Positions 58,866 to 64,000 of a stretch of 64,000 nt of DNA are shown in pieces. The notes beneath the pieces were generated by a model. That model was not told the origin of the DNA and ran no database searches. It worked only from the letters and a program-made list of their open reading frames with translations. Source of the DNA: Stenogyne calaminthoides (lineage: Eukaryota; Streptophyta; Magnoliopsida; Lamiales; Lamiaceae); contig JBBCBC010000034.1 in the NCBI GenBank assembly GCA_037126765.1, forward strand, positions 15,064,691 to 15,128,690, written 5' to 3'. Every line of letters begins with the position of its first letter. The stretch's first letter is position 1. Position numbers and translations under genes: made by a program.

Positions 58866-59419
58866 TAGGAAGGAAAATGTGACAATTGAGAAATACTTTT
58901 GAGAAATTTGTGGGTGAGATTGTTGCTAATTTGCTCAGTGAATTGAGATGGAAATTTTAGTGTTGATTTGAGATCGGAGGTTTTTAGAGGAGAGAGAAGA
59001 TAAGAGAAATTTGCATGTGGAGTTGAGATAAGAAATGTGTGAAGAGTGAACACCAGAAAGAATTAAAAGCTCGAATGTGATTGGTTGAAGTCGGGTCAGG
59101 TTCGATACTTCTCTACATTATCTAACATTCTTCTACAATTTCTTTCATATTTTATTCAACTACTAAATTATTATTATTATTATTTATATAAAAATCTTAA
59201 ATTTTTATTTTTGCATGTAATCTGAGTTACACGTGACTGTAATTCAAGGAGGGACTTTTGTGTACCACAAGTATTTAGGTTATTGTTTTCCAAAAAAATA
59301 AAAATAAAGGGTATTTAGGTTATATACTTTCTTTAAGGATGAGTTTATAAATATCCTAATATAAAAATAAAAGTTTTTTTTTATCACAAGATTTATAATC
59401 ATTCTTTTTTAGCCAAGAG
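58866..59419 (-). promoter_or_regulatory. Presumed upstream region of GUN4
   Basis: This stretch lies directly upstream of the GUN4 start and is free of other genes. The first 180 bp (to about 59050) is purine-rich on the plus strand, i.e. a CT-rich leader on the coding strand. I could not assign a TATA box with confidence. Confidence 0.4.
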
Positions 59420-59820
59420 AATATATGTTTTCCAATTTTACCCCATTTTTATGCTTTCATTATTTAAGTTTGTACCACAATATATACATCTCGTATCAAC
59501 ATTATTTCAGCCCTTACCGCCCTTCAATTAACTCCGTACCACTATTACTTCAATCCGTAAATATTGTTTCAGTCCGTACCATCATTCTATTAACTCCGTC
59601 TCACTATCGCCTCTCATCACTACATTTATTTTAACCCGTGCATCACCTTTATTTTAACATCGTATCACCACCATTTCATTTCGTCTTATAATTTAATTCA
59701 ACTCGTACCATCAATTTTAAATTTGTACCACAATTATTAATTTCGTACTACAATATATTAACCACGTACCACCATTTAATGAAGCATGTACCATCATTTT
59801 AAAAAAAATGTTGACTTCAT
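59420..59820. repeat. Diverged array of CGTACCA(C/T)CAT motifs
   Basis: The phrases CCGTACCACTATT, CCGTACCATCATTC, TCGTACCATCAATTT, ACGTACCACCATTTAAT recur about every 25-30 bp over 300 bp. The units are very diverged. No coding sequence. Confidence 0.6.
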
Positions 59821-60328
59821 TAAAGGTATAATTGCCCAAAATATTATTCTCTTGTTTAAAAAAAAATAAAATAAAAAACTTTGATAAAAAAAAAAAATTT
59901 TTTAAATGAGAAGGGGCTAAAAATAAGAGTTTTCTCTTTCGTTAAACATAATTGAATTGAAGCGTTTGAAAATTCATGACTTATATGATATAGTGCATGA
60001 AATTTGTGTCATGTATAAGCCTATCCTACACAATTTTTTGTCAAATTTTAGATTGGATAATGTCATATATTATGAGGGTATTTTGTTATGTTTTATATGA
60101 ATGTCTATATTTTATTCACTAATAAATATTTGATTTAACACTTATATAATTTGGGGGGGGAATTAATCGGGAGCGCGCCTGTAGTGAGGCAAAAGCAAAG
60201 CAAAACAAAAAAGAACGTACCGAGTGTCTGTACATTGTTTGGCATTAATCTTAATTTATAAATAAAGAAAAGAAGAAAAGAAAGAATATTAATTAATGAA
60301 TTAAATGGTGAAAAATGGAATTAGATAT
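59821..60328. other. AT-rich DNA downstream of the CPK24-like gene
   Basis: No gene. A run of eight or more G occurs near 60152-60160. The 3' untranslated region of the kinase gene should lie at its right-hand end. Confidence 0.5.
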
Positions 60329-63300
60329 TTAAAAAAGGTTGTTATCTTTGTTAAAGAGGCGGACGCTAAGAGCATTAAGCATAGCTCTGGAGTATTGTCG
60401 AGAGCCCATCTTCCAATCCATCCCTGTCGTCATCATCGCCTTGAACTCTTCCAAGCTTATTCTCCCATCCTATAATATATATACACATATTAATTTAGTG
60501 TAATACTCCAACAATGAATTTGCATGTAATCAAATAGGAGTACCTTGTCAAGATCAGCATCAAAAATGATGTCTTGGACAATTTGGTCATTGGTAGGGCC
60601 AAAATGGTCATCTAACAAAGCTTGTTGCAACTCCTCGAACTCAATGTATCCACTTTGATCTTTATCAAAGAACAAAAATGCTTGACGCAGAAGATCATCG
60701 TTGCTTATCTTTTTCAAATGCACAGCCAATGTTACAAACTCTTCACAATTCAGCATCCCATTTCCATCACAATCAGCCTTTAATTTGTGTGTATATATAA
60801 CCAAAAATTAATATTATTATTATGTCAAAAAGATATTTAATTCAATAAGTAAATAAATATACTTACAGCATCAAGCAATAATTGGACATCATGATCAGCA
60901 ACTGGCTGACCAATCATGTACAAACCATCTTTCAATTCTTGGAAATTTAAATTTCCATTTTTGTCTGTGTCCATCATGTGGAACATTTCTTTGATCCCAT
61001 CTACTTGGTCATCTGGCAAGTTATCTGCTACCACCTATATATATGTATCATCGAAATGTAGCAACATTGATTTCAAAATATGAAATGGAATAAATAAATC
61101 CATTATGATAAATTGATAATTGGTATACAAGTTCATATAAAGGTTCAATTTATATAAGGGGCTTACGCTTAGGACTTTCTTCTTGAATTTATTCATCAAA
61201 GAGAACTGCTTGATTCTTGTTCTCACACGTTCTCCCAATGGAATGTTTGGTACTTTTTCAGCATTTTGTATCCATTGACTTTCTAAACAACACCAATCAG
61301 ATACATTCTAATAAGCAAATATTTGTGTGCACTAATGCATCATGCAATTAGTGTTGTTATGTGAAAATCACTAATATTAATCAGCTAATATTGTTCGGTG
61401 AAAATAAATTAATAATTATTCACTAAACTTACAGCTAATATTGTTTAGTGAAAACAAAGTAATATTATTCAATAAAAACAAACATCATTTGCATGGTGCA
61501 ATTTTATTGACGTACAGAAGAATTTGCCTTCTAATAATTTTATAGTGAAGTCTTATATGCACAAGTCTATGCAACACAAGTGCATTTTAAAACATGCAAC
61601 TTGTTTCACTAAAATGTTGAACTTGATTATACTGAAGCATTTAAATTTTATTTAGTGAAAACAAGTTGAATATTTCAGTGTAAACAAGTTGAACGTTTCA
61701 AAAATGCACTTGAATTTCACTATGCCCCTGATGCACAAGATATATACCTGCTCTAGTCCTAATTGTATTTGAAAAAAATAATACTCCCTCTGTCTCACAC
61801 TCATTTGAACATTCACTATTTGACTCTTGTTTTACTGAGCGAATTATTTATCAATATTTGAAATGATAAATAGATTTTTAAGATGGGGTATGATAGTGTT
61901 ATCTCTCATCTATCCTACCATGCCTTAAAAGTCACTTTATCATTTCATATACTATAAACAACTCGCTCAACAAAACACGAGTCAAAAAGTGAAATGTTCA
62001 ATCAAGTATGGGACGGAGGGAGTACAAGAAAGTATAATGAATTGAGTAGGTACTAACCTAGGACTTCTTCAACGGTGAAGCGACTGTAAGGATTGGGATC
62101 AAGCATCCCCTTGACAAGATCCTTGGCATCTTCACTAACTTTAGGCCATGGATCCCTTTCAAAATCTATCTCTCCATAAACTATTGCTTGGGCTATTCCT
62201 TCTTCCGTTTCTGCACTACGTACCCATATATATTATAATCCATAAATTTTATGCAAAATTTTATGTGAATTCGAGTTTAAATAAACTCTCTTTCTCTCTT
62301 TTCAAGTATCACATATTATTATTCATATAAAGTGGGGCTGTTTAAAAAATCAAGATTTTTTTTTTTAACAGTATCACTTCTTATGCATAATAGTGATAGT
62401 GCGGACAAAAAAAAAGGCAGTTGACACTGAATTTTAATGAAATAAGTTATAAAATTTGGTTGAGAATTAAGTAATTAGAATTACCTGCCCAAAAAGGAGG
62501 AACTCCACAGAGTAAAATGTAGAGAATAACACCGGTGCTCCAAATATCAATTTCTGGACCATAATTGCGTCTCAGCACTTCAGGGGCCATGTAATATGGG
62601 CTTCCAACTATTTCACCAAATCTTTGACCTAATTATAGTAATATATATAAATATCAATATGAAAATTAAACTCCATATTTTTTATTTAAATTATAGTATA
62701 TACCTTGTTCAAAAAATATGGAAAGGCCAAAATCGATAGCCTTCAAAGGAGCATTTTCACTATTGTTTGCGAATAAAAAGTTCTCGGGCTTTAGATCTCT
62801 GTGAATAACTCCATGTTCATGACATACCTGCACATTAATGTAATATTCTCATGGTAATTTGTTTCCAAATAACTAGTAACACTTCATTTACATATTTTCT
62901 CATGCATAAAATTAATCACACCACCTCTAAATTAATAATTTTCTTGCAATTAACAACTCAAATACAAGCTCCCATCCATCATCAAATAAACAAATCTTAC
63001 ATACCAAAAAGAGAGAAATATCAAATGTAATCATTTTAAAAACACATATATATACCTTGATAACCTCAAGAATAGTCTTGGTAACAAGTGCAGCAGCCCT
63101 CTCAGTATAATGGCCTCTTGCCACAATCCTATCAAAAAGCTCCCCCCCTTCACAAAGCTCCATCACAAGATAAATAGCCTCTTTATCCTCGTAAACCTCT
63201 TTATACCTTACAATATTAGGGTGCTGTGGCAAATGCCTCATGATTTCGACTTCCCTCCGCACGTCCTCCACGTCAATATCCGTCCTCAACTTGCTCTTTG

Positions 63301-63580
63301 ATATCTTCTTGCACGCCAGGCTCTCCCCATGCGCTTCGTCAAAGCACTCGTACGTCACCCCGAACTCCCCCCTCCCCAGCTCCTTCCCCAGCCTGTATTT
63401 TGTGAGGATGTCCTCCCCGTTCGGGTCCCTTAGCACGTGGATGGGGCGTGATTGCCTTAGCAATCGCCCGCTCATCTTTACATTGTCCGGGTGGAGACAT
63501 GAGGGGGGTTTGTGATCTTGTTTCGATTGTTTCTTCTTCAGGGCAAGTGGTTTTCTTTGTAAGGACATGCATGGCCCCAT
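60329..63580 (-). CDS. CPK24: Calcium-dependent protein kinase, CPK24-like, eight exons
   Basis: Exons on the minus strand at 63056-63580, 62704-62827, 62485-62628, 62058-62210, 61167-61282, 60867-61034, 60544-60777 and 60329-60469 join in phase with GT-AG borders and give 534 residues. CDPKs are serine/threonine kinases switched on by calcium binding to their own EF-hands. MGPC at the start allows N-myristoylation (Gly2) and palmitoylation (Cys4). The kinase domain has the glycine loop GRGEFG (69-74), Lys91, HRDLKPEN (Asp186), DFG (207-209) and APE (231-233). The regulatory junction follows, then EF-hands at 376-387, 412-423, 448-459 and 485-496, all with their acidic positions. IDVEDVRREVEIMR, YGPEIDIWS and MGSRQYSRAMLNALS are most like Arabidopsis CPK24, a pollen-tube kinase that acts with CPK11 on potassium influx. 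The paralogue assignment is inference; the family is certain. The gene looks intact. Confidence 0.95.
61784..62022. mobile_element. Stowaway-like MITE in CPK24 intron 4
   Basis: 239 bp from CTCCCTCTGTCTC to GGGACGGAGGGAG, with TA on both sides (61782-61783, 62023-62024). The left end has two mismatches to the right. It ends 36 bp from the donor of exon 4, yet all splice sites are kept. Confidence 0.88.
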
Positions 63581-64000
63581 GGGATTGAGGAGGGTGTTTT
63601 TGTGTTTTTTTTGGTTTTGGTTTGTCAAGATGGTTTGGTTTTGGCTTCTTTTTTTGGTGTTTTGATTTTGTTCTCTCGTGAAGAACTTTGTGTTTTTTTT
63701 GCCCTCTCTTACAATCCCATGGGAACAAGAATAACAAGATGGGATTTCAGAGGGAGATAATGTTGTGGTGATTTGTTTTTAGGTGCATTTGCCACCCGCC
63801 TTTGACGATCTACCATTAGTATTTTTTGGACTTAACACCTCTGATCTTTTAAAAAGTAATTTGTTTTTTATTGTTCAATTTTTGTTCAATATTTTTAATA
63901 GTTGTATTAAAACTCATCCCATTAAATCCGGCATTATTTTGTGGTTTTAATTGCATCCCTATGATTTAAGAGTCTCTTCAGTCTTTGAAGATGTATGGTG
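63581..64000 (-). promoter_or_regulatory. Presumed leader and promoter of the CPK24-like gene
   Basis: Upstream of the MGPC start. An in-frame upstream ATG at 63628 would add 16 residues (MTNQNQKKHKNTLLNP) and hide the myristoylation glycine, so the 63580 start is preferred. The leader is A-rich on the coding strand. The promoter continues beyond the window. Confidence 0.45.

Overview
The window is nuclear DNA of a flowering plant, most likely a eudicot. It is AT-rich, has intron-containing genes with plant-specific products (GUN4, a calcium-dependent protein kinase), and is packed with typical plant transposons: Copia and Ty3/Gypsy LTR elements, Stowaway-like and CACTA-like MITEs, and Helitron ends. 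I cannot name the species.

Only three host genes look functional, all on the minus strand. Between about 3.2 and 7.0 kb is a ten-exon SLC35F/DUF914-type membrane transporter gene. Its introns carry CACTA-derived MITEs and its first exon has been duplicated upstream. At 58.1-58.9 kb is an intact, intronless GUN4 gene, the tetrapyrrole-binding regulator of Mg-chelatase in the chloroplast. At 60.3-63.6 kb is a complete eight-exon calcium-dependent protein kinase most like CPK24, with all kinase motifs and four EF-hands. In Arabidopsis, SLC35F/DUF914 genes and GUN4 lie near each other on chromosome 3, so the first two may be an old linkage now split by about 50 kb of transposons.

From 9.3 to 29.1 kb lies a retrotransposon graveyard. 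It holds two copies of one minus-oriented Copia LTR (one next to an RNase H remnant, one apparently solo), four plus-oriented Angela-like LTRs (one a clean solo LTR with a TATAT duplication), a minus-strand gag fragment, and the 5' half of a minus-strand SIRE-type Copia element. A Helitron-like 3' terminus lies at 27.06 kb.

From 30.6 to 40.7 kb elements are nested inside each other. The outermost appears to be a PIF/Harbinger-type element (TAA duplication, GGGGGTGTATT ends). It contains a 23-bp minisatellite, which was interrupted by a Stowaway MITE and by a full-length but decayed Tat/Retand-type Gypsy element (31845-40249, AAATA duplication).

From 41.2 to 48.5 kb two Helitron-like units appear to lie head to tail. 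The first carries a broken copy of a SWIB/MDM2-domain gene. From about 50.7 to 54.4 kb is a decayed CACTA (En/Spm) element on the minus strand. The rest is foldback elements, diverged tandem arrays and unassigned AT-rich DNA. I found no CRISPR, no operons and no credible novel multi-gene system. The most interesting points are the chained Helitrons, the captured SWIB fragment, the duplicated transporter exon and the nested elements.
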